A stretch of DNA of 43,493 nt, taken from an uncultured Lachnospiraceae bacterium (lineage in GTDB: Bacteria > Bacillota > Clostridia > Lachnospirales > Lachnospiraceae). Under the pieces are notes generated by a model, which did no database searches, had not been told where the DNA came from, and worked only from the letters and a program-made list of their open reading frames with translations. Below, one piece after another: positions 6,900 to 15,636 of the stretch. Position 1 is the stretch's first letter. Each line of letters opens with the position of its first letter. The position numbers were made by a program, and so were the translations under genes. The DNA is taken from assembly GCA_910577655.1 (NCBI GenBank), contig CAJTOW010000012.1, forward strand, positions 11,625-55,117, read 5' to 3'.

Positions 6900-7245
6900 T
6901 TTAAGCAAAACGATAAGCCGGGTTATGTCGTGGATGGTCATCTGTCTAGCCCACATGTCGCCATCTGGGTCAAGCGACCTACCCGAAGGCAGACGGGCCG
7001 CCTTATGCCTTCTGTTCGGTCTTGCTTCGGATGGGGTTTACATGGCGCTGTCTGTTACCAGACAGCCGGTAGTCTCTTACACTGCCTTTCCACCCTTACC
7101 GGCTGATGCCGGCGGTATATCTCTGTTGCACTGTCCCTGGAGTCGCCTCCGCCAGACGTTATCTGGCACCCTGCCCTGTGAAGCCCGGACTTTCCTCTCC
7201 CGCCGCCTTTCGGCCCTGCGGCAGCGACCATCTGTCTTACTTAAA
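6900..7245 (-). ncRNA. rnpB: RNase P RNA (bacterial type A-like)
   Basis: This is the catalytic RNA of ribonuclease P, which trims tRNA 5' leaders. The minus strand carries the hallmark blocks: GAGGAAAGTCCGGGCTTC near the 5' end, then CAACAGAGATATACCGCC, then GGTAAGGGTGGAAAGGC, and ATAACCCGGCTTATCG at the 3' end. I set the ends by the P1 helix: TTTAAGTAAGAC (7245-7234) pairs over 12 bp with GTTTTGCTTAAA (6911-6900), giving 346 nt, a normal length. A consensus promoter lies immediately upstream and a terminator immediately downstream, so it is an independent transcription unit. Confidence 0.96.
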
Positions 7246-7253
7246 TTGCATTT

Positions 7254-7282
7254 ATTTTAGCAGAAATCAGCAGGCGTGTCAA
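7254..7282 (-). promoter_or_regulatory. Promoter of rnpB
   Basis: On the minus strand a perfect TTGACA (7282-7277) and TAAAAT (7259-7254) are spaced 17 bp. The -10 lies 8 nt before the first base of the P1 helix, as expected for a stable RNA promoter. Confidence 0.88.
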
Positions 7283-7395
7283 CTGAGGGATTCATAGGGG
7301 CAGGAGCCTCCATTTATCACAATGACCACCTGAGCGGGCCGTAAAACCAAAATAATGGAAAATGTATTACACCGGTATATTTATTCTCTCAAGCA

Positions 7396-7956
7396 CTATC
7401 TGACATTTCTTTTTATCAAAACAACCACTTTCTGACCATAATGTTTATACAGCAAAGCTGCCAGCGTTTTCAGGCTTCCCGCCAGAACCGCATCCGACAT
7501 AATAAAAACTTCCTGGTTCGTTACATCCACTGACGTAATCTGATTGTACATCTGCTTTTCTTTATCCGTCAGACGATCACTCTCCAACAAGAATTGAAAA
7601 CGCATAGCCTCATTACCAACAACTGAACAGACCATGGAACGTGCCGATCTGTAATCCTCCCCATCCACACTCTTTAAGCTGATTGAAACAACCGGAAACC
7701 TGCCCATATACTGTTCACACAGTTTGCTCTCCCTTTGGATCTCCAGCCCATCAAACAAGGTCTTGTCGCTTCCGATCTCAAAAAATGCTTTCAGCATGCT
7801 CATATTCAGGGACTTTCCAAAACGCCGGGGCCGGGTAAACAGGTTCACCTCTCCCCACCGGGAGTTTCTTCTTACCAACCACACTGCCCATGTACTATCC
7901 ACACCCTTTCCGAAGCAAAATTGGGATACAATCCGGCTAAAAAGCCTCCTGGACAT
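7396..7956 (-). pseudogene. Truncated AAA-ATPase-like protein (PF09820 / DUF1703 type)
   Basis: The middle of this frame reads GEVNLFTRPRRFGKSLNMSM, the Walker A region of the AAA-ATPase-like family that is usually linked to a PD-(D/E)XK nuclease-like domain. Intact members have about 500-580 residues and begin with a YxVDKT motif; here that N-terminus is replaced by unrelated sequence (VDSTWAVWLVRRNS). At the other end, the Walker B region expected as VVVLIDEYD reads VVVLIKRNVR and stops. Both ends are therefore lost and only about 150 family residues remain. It lies between rnpB and the glycan operon, a likely site of repeated insertion and decay. A non-functional remnant is by far the most likely reading. 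Confidence 0.8.
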
Positions 7957-7990
7957 TCGCTGAAATCTATTATAACAGATTTCAGCGAAT
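7955..7990. repeat. Perfect 14-bp inverted repeat
   Basis: ATTCGCTGAAATCT (7955-7968) and AGATTTCAGCGAAT (7977-7990) are perfect complements around the 8-nt loop ATTATAAC. It lies at the 5' edge of the ATPase remnant and 46 nt after the end of the glycan operon. It could end that operon, though no T-run follows on the minus strand, or mark an old insertion edge. Confidence 0.6.
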
Positions 7991-8036
7991 ATCCAAGAGA
8001 CTTAACACTGAAAAGATGAAATATCATACAAATAGA

Positions 8037-9422
8037 TTAGTTTAATTTTTTCTCATAATAAATCAAATCCGCCAATGTAATATAATAAAGGTGATTTGCC
8101 AACTGGTTTATTCCTTCCCGGTTGATATATTCCATAACCTCATTACAAGCGCCGCATGTAATGATTACATCTATGTCCGCCATGGTTTTTAATTCATGTG
8201 GAAATATTACTTTTTTCCCCATACATGTACTGCCGCCAAGATTCAAGTCAACAAACCCTTCGATAGTAACTTTGTTCTGTATCACTTCATACATTTTTTC
8301 GCCAAAATAACCTGCGCCATAAAGAAAAACCTTCCTGCCTTTAAGTTCGCTGCACAACTCTGTAAGATCGTTGTATCTTTTATATGTAATACAAGCTTTT
8401 TCTCTATGCCGTATATATTTTTCTGGCAACAAAATCGTGGCCCCTGAAGTCAAAATCCGTCTTCCATCTGCATTTTTCTCAATTAAATTGTAATCATAGC
8501 TCTCCTGACTGTTGTCGTCAGCAGTCCAGACATAACCCGCAAATGTACGGATTCCTCTTTCTTTGGCCATATTCATTAAAGACCTGGCCGCATTCAGCAT
8601 ATCTTCTGTATAATCCGCCCACCCATAGCGATCATTACCTGTATATGCATCATGATCTATATCGATGAAAACCTGGGTTATATGATATTTTTCACACATC
8701 ATCACAAAGCCTGACAGATCCTCCTGGGAGACATTATATTTTGTGATTACATATTTTATTGAAATATTATCGGATGCCTTTCTATAGTTTCCAATATTTT
8801 CCCAGACATTATCAAACGCGTCCGTTCCTTTTATTTTCTGATATGTTTCCCTTTTTCCAGAATCCACACTGATTCGCACATTAATGTCAGGATTATTTTT
8901 CAGGTGGCTTTCCAGAAAATATGAATATTTTATTGCATTTGTATTGACTCTGATCATGTATCTATTTTTTTCAGCATAATCCAGGGTTTCTTCAAAATAT
9001 GGATCAATCGTCGGCTCGCCTCCTCCAAAATCCAGAAAGCAGTCTGCTGATATCATATTTCTGTCGGCTAATTGCTTAAGATATGGGACAATATTAACAC
9101 TCTGCTCCATATTGCTGCTATGGCTGCAGCAATATAAGCATCTGCAATTACACTGGATATTAATATTCAAAGTGATGATTTTGATATTGACTGGTTTATA
9201 TGCTTGTCTTTTCAGTATGGAACATCCCGTACACCTGTCTTTTTGCTGGATTTCCTTTATTATCTGCTTTACAAATGCTGAATAAACGTCTGCAATGTTC
9301 GCGTCACTATTATAATCAAATTCAATAAAAGGATCCTCACATTCCAGACTATGACAAATAGACAAACCCTCCGACTGGAAATTCACCCTTTCCCAAAGCA
9401 TAACACTGATAAATTTCTTCAA
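8037..9422 (-). CDS. Radical SAM protein with C-terminal Rossmann-like module; probable frameshift at the 5' end
   Basis: A 461-codon frame. The radical SAM cluster motif is CNCRCLYC (CX3CX2C) near residue 93, followed by FLDFGGGEPTIDP, the GGE-type SAM-binding strand. From about residue 358 comes a separate module, KVFLYGAGYFGEK...IEGFVDLN, found in other forms in several neighbours. The annotated TTG start has no ribosome site. A better start, ATG 9444 with AGAGG 7 nt upstream, opens a frame that reads MKHNYKHIEEIYQCYALGKG and stops at 9349; one extra base around 9355-9370 would explain the break. The protein is therefore either frameshifted or made by slippage. It is last in the operon and overlaps the WbsX-like gene if ATG 9444 is used. 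It probably modifies a sugar or peptide; the reaction is unknown. Confidence 0.8.
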   Translation of the reverse strand: MKKFISVMLWERVNFQSEGLSICHSLECEDPFIEFDYNSDANIADVYSAFVKQIIKEIQQKDRCTGCSILKRQAYKPVNIKIITLNINIQCNCRCLYCCSHSSNMEQSVNIVPYLKQLADRNMISADCFLDFGGGEPTIDPYFEETLDYAEKNRYMIRVNTNAIKYSYFLESHLKNNPDINVRISVDSGKRETYQKIKGTDAFDNVWENIGNYRKASDNISIKYVITKYNVSQEDLSGFVMMCEKYHITQVFIDIDHDAYTGNDRYGWADYTEDMLNAARSLMNMAKERGIRTFAGYVWTADDNSQESYDYNLIEKNADGRRILTSGATILLPEKYIRHREKACITYKRYNDLTELCSELKGRKVFLYGAGYFGEKMYEVIQNKVTIEGFVDLNLGGSTCMGKKVIFPHELKTMADIDVIITCGACNEVMEYINREGINQLANHLYYITLADLIYYEKKLN

Positions 9423-9433
9423 TATGTTTATAA

Positions 9434-10531
9434 TTATGTTTCATAGAATGACCTCTGCAATTTCGTTTCTTCCAGATAACGATACCTGTATTTCATATCC
9501 GGTTCCAAATATCCTGATTCTCCCCATTCATTCCAGGCATAGATAAATATTAACTCATTACGTTCCTCAATGCTCTTCTGGATTGTTTTATTGAGATAAT
9601 GTCCATAGTTTTGAGGCGTTGATCCTATATAGATTGTGGACCGGTATCCCCGTCTTGGCGTATCGTCGTAGCCAACGAACAAGCTCCTGAAATAATTCTT
9701 CCTATGATGTCTTTCAAGAATCAGGTCACTGGTTTTGCAATAGGAAATCTCCCTGTGCAAAAAATGCCGAAGTACCGGTACCTTCTGATATTTCCACAGC
9801 AATTCCTTAATATCCATATATAAGGTATTGCTTTCCCTGCTCAGTCGTCTTGTATTCACAGGTTCAAAATCAACTTCCCCTGAGGAATACCTGCTGTACA
9901 AACCGCCATAATGCCCAATATGCATCGTGATCAGGAACAAACCCTCTATTCCGTTTTCTTTTAAATGCTTATCCCAGCATGCAAACATCTCATCCCGCAT
10001 CGCCGTAGGGATATTTTGCATATCAAAAACCAGAAATACCGGCTTCCCATTGATTTTCAAATAGCTTTTATCTTGAAAAAAAGGTATCAGGTAATTAATA
10101 TGTCTTTCCCAGTCATCAGCATCACCGTATTTCTGGTCCATAAGGATTTCTCTGTTCCCGGCGCCTCCGTTCCATGTCCTTGTCCATGTTTCATTTGCCC
10201 AGCAAAAACAATATTCAATTGGTGAATTCTGTAGTTTCAAAAAATTATCTACTGGTTTATGGAGAACCTGTTTTCCATTCCCAAACCAGTAATGATAGAA
10301 ACAGAAGGCATCGATTCCATACTGTCCGGCCAACTTCATCTGATCCACGATCTTTTCCCCTGATTCCAGATCATAGTAATCATAATCCAGCGGAACCCTG
10401 GGCTGATAATGACCTCTGAAAACAGGTTTGGCCTTTTTTACATTGGTCCATTCCGTGTAACCCTCTCCCCAAAAATCATTATTCTCTTTGGTTACATGAT
10501 ATTGCGGTAAATAGTATGCAATTAATTTCAT
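9434..10531 (-). CDS. WbsX-type, GH99-like glycan biosynthesis protein
   Basis: A 365-residue protein matching the WbsX family (PF14307), which is related to glycoside hydrolase family 99 and occurs in O-antigen and capsule loci. It starts with IAYYLPQYH and FWGEGYTEWTNV, contains GIDAFCFYHYWFGNGK and YCFCWANETWTRTWNG, and ends with FIYAWNEWGESGYLEPD. These are the aromatic and acidic active-site strands of the family. It is thought to act on or build surface polysaccharide; no exact reaction is established. ATG 10531 has GAGGG 7 nt upstream, and its ATGA overlaps the stop of the preceding gene by 4 bp, showing translational coupling. Confidence 0.9.
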   Translation of the reverse strand: MKLIAYYLPQYHVTKENNDFWGEGYTEWTNVKKAKPVFRGHYQPRVPLDYDYYDLESGEKIVDQMKLAGQYGIDAFCFYHYWFGNGKQVLHKPVDNFLKLQNSPIEYCFCWANETWTRTWNGGAGNREILMDQKYGDADDWERHINYLIPFFQDKSYLKINGKPVFLVFDMQNIPTAMRDEMFACWDKHLKENGIEGLFLITMHIGHYGGLYSRYSSGEVDFEPVNTRRLSRESNTLYMDIKELLWKYQKVPVLRHFLHREISYCKTSDLILERHHRKNYFRSLFVGYDDTPRRGYRSTIYIGSTPQNYGHYLNKTIQKSIEERNELIFIYAWNEWGESGYLEPDMKYRYRYLEETKLQRSFYET

Positions 10532-11025
10532 ATATAGTCCCTCGAATCCATGAGTTCATCAAGTATTTCTTCAAAATAGACTGACCTGATACCAGCTTCC
10601 TTCTCTAATTCCATTCCGATTTCCCGGTATGGATCGAAAACAGTTATAAGCGCAATGTCAGCCATGGGCAGTTCTTTTTTATCGTGAAACACCGTTTCGC
10701 CGTCAATTTCTGAAATCCCCCTGTTTCTGTCATAGCAATAAATATCAATATCTGTATTCTTCAAAATTTTCTTCAATGATTTACCAATATCTGCCATACC
10801 ATAAATAATCACTGACCTGATCCCATGACGGATGGCCCATGCATCTATATTCCTTCCATTGCGACAGCAGACAGCCCATTTTTCGAACACTCTTTTCCTT
10901 TCCTCGGTCCTTTTTTCTTTTATCTTAGGTGACTCGATTTTCCTCAATGCTGTTATAAATACAGCAATACTGACCAGGATACCCAAAACAGCACCTGCAA
11001 ATAATGACCTCAGTCCCTTCAACAT
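10528..11025 (-). CDS. Membrane-anchored protein with a stand-alone Rossmann-like module
   Basis: A 165-residue protein. Residues about 8-27 (GAVLGILVSIAVFITAL) form one membrane span. A basic, helical stretch rich in Lys, Glu and Arg follows (residues 30-65). From about residue 68 there is a Rossmann-like module: SVIIYGMADIGKSL, then IDIYCYDRN, then ADIALITVFDP and a terminal helix. The same kind of module is fused to catalytic domains in neighbouring genes; here it stands alone and is tethered to the membrane. No catalytic residues are visible. It is coupled to the WbsX-like gene by a 4-bp overlap and has GGAGG 7 nt before ATG 11025. A scaffold or sensor role for the glycan machinery is possible but speculative. 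Confidence 0.75.
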   Translation of the reverse strand: MLKGLRSLFAGAVLGILVSIAVFITALRKIESPKIKEKRTEERKRVFEKWAVCCRNGRNIDAWAIRHGIRSVIIYGMADIGKSLKKILKNTDIDIYCYDRNRGISEIDGETVFHDKKELPMADIALITVFDPYREIGMELEKEAGIRSVYFEEILDELMDSRDYI

Positions 11026-11062
11026 GCTCCATCCTCCAACAACTGTTTCTATAGTCCTAATA

Positions 11063-12148
11063 TCAGGTCAAAAACCTGCATCCTGCATGAACAATATTCA
11101 GCTTATTGCGATTCACCATAAAATACAAGGTCGCCAGGGTCTCCCCCACATATCCGATATACCGGTCGCTTCTTTCCCTTCCCTTTGGCTCACTCAGCTC
11201 TTCAACCCGCTCCAGGACCGGAAACAGCCATCCGCAGTATTCGGCCAGTACGCGCTTTCTGGCCAGAATGATATTATAATTATATAGATATTTTTGCCGC
11301 AAAACAGATGGAAACACTTCCATATAGTCCGGCTGCAGTTCAGAAAGAGCCGTAAGCACCGCATCCCAGTCCGCCTTTCTTAAGTATCGTTCATGGTGAA
11401 CCTCTATACATGGTTCATAAGGCATCGGATACGGCAGTACCACATCGATTCCATTGTCCGCCAGCCTCAGAACGTCATCCTCTGAAAGCTCCAGGATCCG
11501 CCGGTAATGGGCCAGACCATAGTACTCTGTTTCCGGATCAGCCGGCTTTTGAAGAAGCCGGTTTCTCCATATCCAGTAGAGTGCTGTCAGCTCGGAATAA
11601 TTACCATTTTTTCCGGAAATATTCTCTCCGTCACAGTCCACAAGACTGGCAACCCGCTCCCTGCACAGCGCGGCGCCTGCCTGGACTGGTATCACCCACT
11701 CCGGCATATGATACCCTCCGGTCAGGGGCCTGTCCTTGTAAAATTTAGCCAGAAACATGTGTATACCCGCCCGGTGACAGCCCACTGGCAGTGCAGACAA
11801 TGGCATAAATTCTTTGCCGCGGACATAGTAATACCCCATCAGCTCTGCCCACCGGTGGGAAGTAAGACGGACATGGCAGCGCAGGCCATGCTTATCGAGA
11901 TGTTTCTCAATGGCCTCCATCACATTCTCCGGAGTGGCGATCAGGATCCTTGTATTGGCTTTTTCGCTGTCAGAAAGCCTTCCCGCATAGGTTTCCAGCT
12001 CCAGAACAGGAAGTCCGGCCAGATACTCGGCATTGCCCCCGCGCTCTGTCACCAGAAAACAGGAGATTTCCCTGACCGGATATAAATCATGTATTGCTTC
12101 ATATGCACCCAGTGCAATACCCTGGGCGCCATAGATTACCAGGTTCAT
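11063..12148 (-). CDS. DUF4422 protein with N-terminal Rossmann-like module (putative glycosyltransferase)
   Basis: A 361-residue protein in two parts. Residues 1-105 begin MNLVIYGAQGIALGAYEAI, then ILIATPENVM, a Rossmann-like fold of the type repeated in this operon. Residues about 125-361 are a DUF4422 domain (PF14393): MFLAKFYKDR, DCDGENISGKNGNYSELTAL, YYGLAHYRRIL, DVVLPYPMPY, and a final RYIGYVGETLATLYF. DUF4422 proteins occur in capsule and exopolysaccharide loci and are regarded as glycosyltransferases, mostly from context. The start ATG 12148 has GAAGGG 6 nt upstream. A family member normally consists of the DUF alone, so the N-terminal module is an addition. Confidence 0.85.
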   Translation of the reverse strand: MNLVIYGAQGIALGAYEAIHDLYPVREISCFLVTERGGNAEYLAGLPVLELETYAGRLSDSEKANTRILIATPENVMEAIEKHLDKHGLRCHVRLTSHRWAELMGYYYVRGKEFMPLSALPVGCHRAGIHMFLAKFYKDRPLTGGYHMPEWVIPVQAGAALCRERVASLVDCDGENISGKNGNYSELTALYWIWRNRLLQKPADPETEYYGLAHYRRILELSEDDVLRLADNGIDVVLPYPMPYEPCIEVHHERYLRKADWDAVLTALSELQPDYMEVFPSVLRQKYLYNYNIILARKRVLAEYCGWLFPVLERVEELSEPKGRERSDRYIGYVGETLATLYFMVNRNKLNIVHAGCRFLT

Positions 12149-12207
12149 GCTTTACCCTTCTCCTCATGCAGTACCGTCATCTCATCATCCCCTCCCGCAA
12201 ATGTTTC

Positions 12208-13593
12208 CTATCCCAGCTCCCCAAGGAAATCCTTCAGGGAAATAAGGGTTCCTGCAAAAGAATTGAACCGGAAATCCCTTTGAACCAGGTCAAAATATTT
12301 ATAATTCAGCACCATGACCCATGCCGGCTCATTCATGTCAAAATCCTTTAACCGGATCACGTTATTCCCGCAGATCTTCTGATTGCAGATATCCCTTGCA
12401 ACAATTCCCCTGACCAGAGCCGTCCCTTTCAGCCGCTCACAGACAAAGGAGGTCAACTCCATATCCCCATACAGGTACAGCTCTGATACACCTTTCTTTT
12501 CAAAATACAGCTTTGTCCTTTCCTGGAAATCGTCCATGACAGAAATACGGTTCACGATTTCCAGATATTCCTTATAGCGGTACGCTGGATGCGCGGCACT
12601 TGGGTGCAGGTTCTTTCCTCCCCAGAAAAATACTCTCGGATCATCCAGAACCGGGGATTTCATCATCTCCAGGTATTCCTTGTGATAGGGATGCTGGGGA
12701 TTGAGAACATCCTTAAACCAGAACATTTCCTCCGACAGGCCAAACCAGTGATATAAGGGCTTGACTGTGATCATGTCCGCATCATAGAGCCTGATACATT
12801 TTTCCACAAAATCAGGAAGCTCCCAGAAATTCCGATCCTGAAGAACCATGGAAATCTCAAATTTCTTTACATACCCCTGCTCCTTTAATGACCTGATAAA
12901 CTTCAGATTCCCCATAACCTTCTCATAGGTATCATGTCCGCCGTTTAAGTATTTGAAGGTGGTCTTTTCAAAGCTGTTGGGAGTGACCGCTACGGAAAAG
13001 TCATAATTCCCCAGGTGCCTGATCCGGTTCCAGTGGGCCTCGTCAAAAAGCGCCCCATTGGTCTCTATGGATATTTTACAGGCAGGATCCTCCGGGGTGA
13101 GCCTTTCCAAAAACTGAAGCATTCTCTGGCTGGCAAATACATCTCCGTTTCCGCAGGCGCTGATATTTTTAATCTTCCCCATGTACGGTTCAATCTTTGA
13201 AAGAATCGTATCCAGGTTATGCTTATATGTCTCATCACCGACAAACATACGGTCCCTGCAGGACGGACAGCTATGGTTGCAGGTGAAATCACATGCCACG
13301 TTAAAGCTGACCGGAACTGGTGACATCACCGCTGCTGCTTCAAATTCCTCTTCCTCTAATTCCGGCAGAGACGCATTTTCAAGATAAGGGCACGACATGG
13401 CACGGCAGTATCTGAATGAATCATCCTCGATACTCTTTCTGATTTCTCCAGCTTTCTCCCCTGTCCAGACCGTATTCAGATCGGCTTCAAGCAGATTGCC
13501 GATTCCAACATCCATCCAGCTGCAGATTCTCACATTCCCATTGGGATCCAGATGAACATGTTCATAGGGTCTGCTGCAGAACCTTCTTTTCAT
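12208..13593 (-). CDS. Radical SAM protein with N-terminal SPASM-like domain and C-terminal Rossmann-like module
   Basis: A 461-residue protein with an unusual order. Residues 1-75 resemble a SPASM domain (FCSRPYEHVHLDPNGNVRIC, then IGNLLEADLNTVW and CRAMSCPYL), which normally follows the radical SAM core. The core comes next, with CNHSCPSC (CX3CX2C) near residue 112, ISACGNGDVF and a long barrel. The last ~90 residues (ELYLYGDMELTSFVC onward) look like a degenerate version of the Rossmann module seen elsewhere in the operon. It likely uses SAM and auxiliary iron-sulfur clusters to modify a glycan or peptide. It overlaps the upstream glycosyltransferase gene by 4 bp. The substrate is not evident. 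Confidence 0.85.
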   Translation of the reverse strand: MKRRFCSRPYEHVHLDPNGNVRICSWMDVGIGNLLEADLNTVWTGEKAGEIRKSIEDDSFRYCRAMSCPYLENASLPELEEEEFEAAAVMSPVPVSFNVACDFTCNHSCPSCRDRMFVGDETYKHNLDTILSKIEPYMGKIKNISACGNGDVFASQRMLQFLERLTPEDPACKISIETNGALFDEAHWNRIRHLGNYDFSVAVTPNSFEKTTFKYLNGGHDTYEKVMGNLKFIRSLKEQGYVKKFEISMVLQDRNFWELPDFVEKCIRLYDADMITVKPLYHWFGLSEEMFWFKDVLNPQHPYHKEYLEMMKSPVLDDPRVFFWGGKNLHPSAAHPAYRYKEYLEIVNRISVMDDFQERTKLYFEKKGVSELYLYGDMELTSFVCERLKGTALVRGIVARDICNQKICGNNVIRLKDFDMNEPAWVMVLNYKYFDLVQRDFRFNSFAGTLISLKDFLGELG

Positions 13594-14579
13594 AATCTTA
13601 TTCTCCTATCTGTTTTTAAAATATTCCAATAGACCCATTTCAGGACTAAAACCTTGCATGCATACATGAGATACCTCCACGGTGCTTCACTGCAGGCTAT
13701 AATCTGACGTAACACCCTTCTGTTTTCCGGACAGTTATCCTTCATCGCTTTCACCACACCGGCAGCAAGCCGGTCCTTCTTTATCCCCTCAGCATTTATC
13801 TGTATCCCAAATTCACGGTCCGCGTACTGTTCCAGTCTCCTGATCATCAGAAAGTCCTTCCCATACAGATTCTCCTGATCAAACCTGGACATAAAATTAT
13901 CCTGCTGGTTCACCCTGTACCGGTACTTGCCCACACAGTCCGGTTCACATTTGATCAATCCCTGAAGCACGGTCAGCAGTACAATCGTCCTATCCCCAAC
14001 TGTACCGTGTGCTTTGTAAAAAATGCGAAAATCGTGTTCCTCCATTCTCATGAAATTCCGGATGGTTAAGGCTGAAATATGCCCAGGCATTTCCCACTGT
14101 TCAAAATTCTTTTTTCTGTATATGCCGCAGTGACTATTCCAGAACATGCTCCTTTCTCTTACACTGTCAGCCCTTAATTGATTTCCATTTTCGTCCATCA
14201 GATGGACCTTTCCGCATATTCCGGAAAAAGAAGGATGTTTTTCCAGAAAATCAATATGCCTCTGGATTCTTCCCCCATCACACCACTTGTCATCTCCATC
14301 ACAAAAAGCCAGATATCTTCCCCTGGCAGCTCTAACAAGGGAGTATCCGTTTTTTGTGGCACCGACATTGGTTTTATGACGGAATACCCTGATTAATCCA
14401 GGATATTCTTTTGCCATATCCGCAATGATCTGTCCTGTCCTGTCTGTTGACGTGTCATCACCAATTAGAATTTCGTATGTATAATCTGTTTTCTGGTAGA
14501 CCAGACTCCCAATACATTCTTTTATGTATTTTTCATGATTAAAGGTTGGCACAATAATGCTTACATCGATCATATCCAT
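13590..14579 (-). CDS. Family 2 glycosyltransferase
   Basis: A 329-residue GT-A fold transferase. The N-terminus SIIVPTFNHEKYIKECI is the classic GT2 nucleotide-binding strand; EILIGDDTSTDRTGQII follows, and YLAFCDGDDKWCD carries the metal-binding DxD-type motif near residue 93. The C-terminal ~100 residues are helical and ring-like acceptor-binding sequence without clear membrane spans. It would add one sugar from a nucleotide sugar to a growing glycan at the membrane face. ATG 14579 is preceded by AAAGGA at 5 nt. It is translationally coupled to the radical SAM gene downstream. Confidence 0.92.
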   Translation of the reverse strand: MDMIDVSIIVPTFNHEKYIKECIGSLVYQKTDYTYEILIGDDTSTDRTGQIIADMAKEYPGLIRVFRHKTNVGATKNGYSLVRAARGRYLAFCDGDDKWCDGGRIQRHIDFLEKHPSFSGICGKVHLMDENGNQLRADSVRERSMFWNSHCGIYRKKNFEQWEMPGHISALTIRNFMRMEEHDFRIFYKAHGTVGDRTIVLLTVLQGLIKCEPDCVGKYRYRVNQQDNFMSRFDQENLYGKDFLMIRRLEQYADREFGIQINAEGIKKDRLAAGVVKAMKDNCPENRRVLRQIIACSEAPWRYLMYACKVLVLKWVYWNILKTDRRIRL

Positions 14580-14658
14580 TCATTTCCTTTTAATATTTAT
14601 AAATATCACTGTACAACCAGGTTTTCCGGCTCCATGCACATAACCTCTGGGAAACAGA

Positions 14659-15621
14659 CTAACATTTATTGCGTAGTCCAAAATGTGTTTTACAATATTC
14701 GAGAAACGCTTCCGGCTGATAAAACAATTCGATATGTTCTTCTATATCCTCTATAGTCCAGTTCCACCATTGAATTTTCAAAAAAGTTTCAATAACCTCT
14801 CTGTCAAAACGAAACCGAATCCGATGTGCCGGTACACCTCCGACAATAGCATAAGGTTCCACATCCTTAGTCACCACAGCACCGGCTGCTAATACCGCGC
14901 CATCTCCTACAGTCACCCCGGGAAGAATAATAACACCAGCTCCAATCCAGACATCATTTCCGATAACAACCGGACGATTATCCCTGATCTGGCTATTCTC
15001 ATATTCCGCATTATTAAAATGTTTTCCATATGTTAAAATCAGCTTCTCACGTTCTTTGCATTTTTCCTCCAACTTTGGATAAAACATGGGATGATCCAGT
15101 ATAGGATGGGTTGTAACACAATCCAGGGAATGATTATTCCAAATTCTTGCAGTTCCATTAATAGAACAATATCTCCCTATAGAAGAAGCCAATGGATATT
15201 GCTCCAGCAGATCATCATATCCATAGGTATATCTTCCTACTCTGCAGCCACGATAAAGGAAGTCCTCTTCACGAAAACCAGAATATTCCCCCGGATAGCA
15301 AAAATCGTTTTCCGTATATCCTGATGATTCCAGAAATCTTACAATTGACCTCTCATATCGCATAATACATATAACAATATAATCCTGGTCTGGTCTTAAT
15401 CCTTCTGGCATCCTTACACCGTATCCAAGATATTCCTGCAAAATATCTGCCCTTTTATCTATAAAACCACAAATATGAATCCCATATTCTTTCAATATGG
15501 AAAGAATAATCCTTCCACCGTTCCCTGCCCCCCATAGATAGATACGTTTCCCCTGTGTATTAGAATAAAGATCTGGTATTTTTTCTTCACAAAGTCTTCT
15601 AAACTTCTCACTGGATTCCAT
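14659..15621 (-). CDS. Left-handed beta-helix acyltransferase with N-terminal Rossmann-like module
   Basis: A 320-residue fusion. Residues about 25-120 form the Rossmann-like module (RIYLWGAGNGGRIIL, then ICGFIDKRAD, then YIVICIMRYER). The rest is a hexapeptide-repeat acyltransferase of the CatB/Vat-like type: PVVIGNDVWIGAGVIILPGV, VGDGAVLAAGAVVTKDV, PYAIVGGVPAHRIRFRF, ending in the usual FLKIQWWNW helix. It would transfer an acetyl or similar acyl group to a sugar amine or hydroxyl. The frame is open from TTG 15627, but ATG 15621 with GAGG 7 nt upstream is the better start. The arrangement recalls PglD, in which an N-terminal Rossmann domain precedes the beta-helix. Confidence 0.88.
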   Translation of the reverse strand: MESSEKFRRLCEEKIPDLYSNTQGKRIYLWGAGNGGRIILSILKEYGIHICGFIDKRADILQEYLGYGVRMPEGLRPDQDYIVICIMRYERSIVRFLESSGYTENDFCYPGEYSGFREEDFLYRGCRVGRYTYGYDDLLEQYPLASSIGRYCSINGTARIWNNHSLDCVTTHPILDHPMFYPKLEEKCKEREKLILTYGKHFNNAEYENSQIRDNRPVVIGNDVWIGAGVIILPGVTVGDGAVLAAGAVVTKDVEPYAIVGGVPAHRIRFRFDREVIETFLKIQWWNWTIEDIEEHIELFYQPEAFLEYCKTHFGLRNKC

Positions 15622-15636
15622 GAGCAATCCTCTTTC

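Noticed and set aside
6735..6956. 73-codon frame crossing the 3' end of rnpB
   Set aside because: It overlaps the RNase P RNA and its terminator; only the last 24 codons are considered, as a weak leader-peptide idea.
7724..8019. Plus-strand frames opposite the ATPase remnant
   Set aside because: Antisense of a decayed gene; no motif and no ribosome site.
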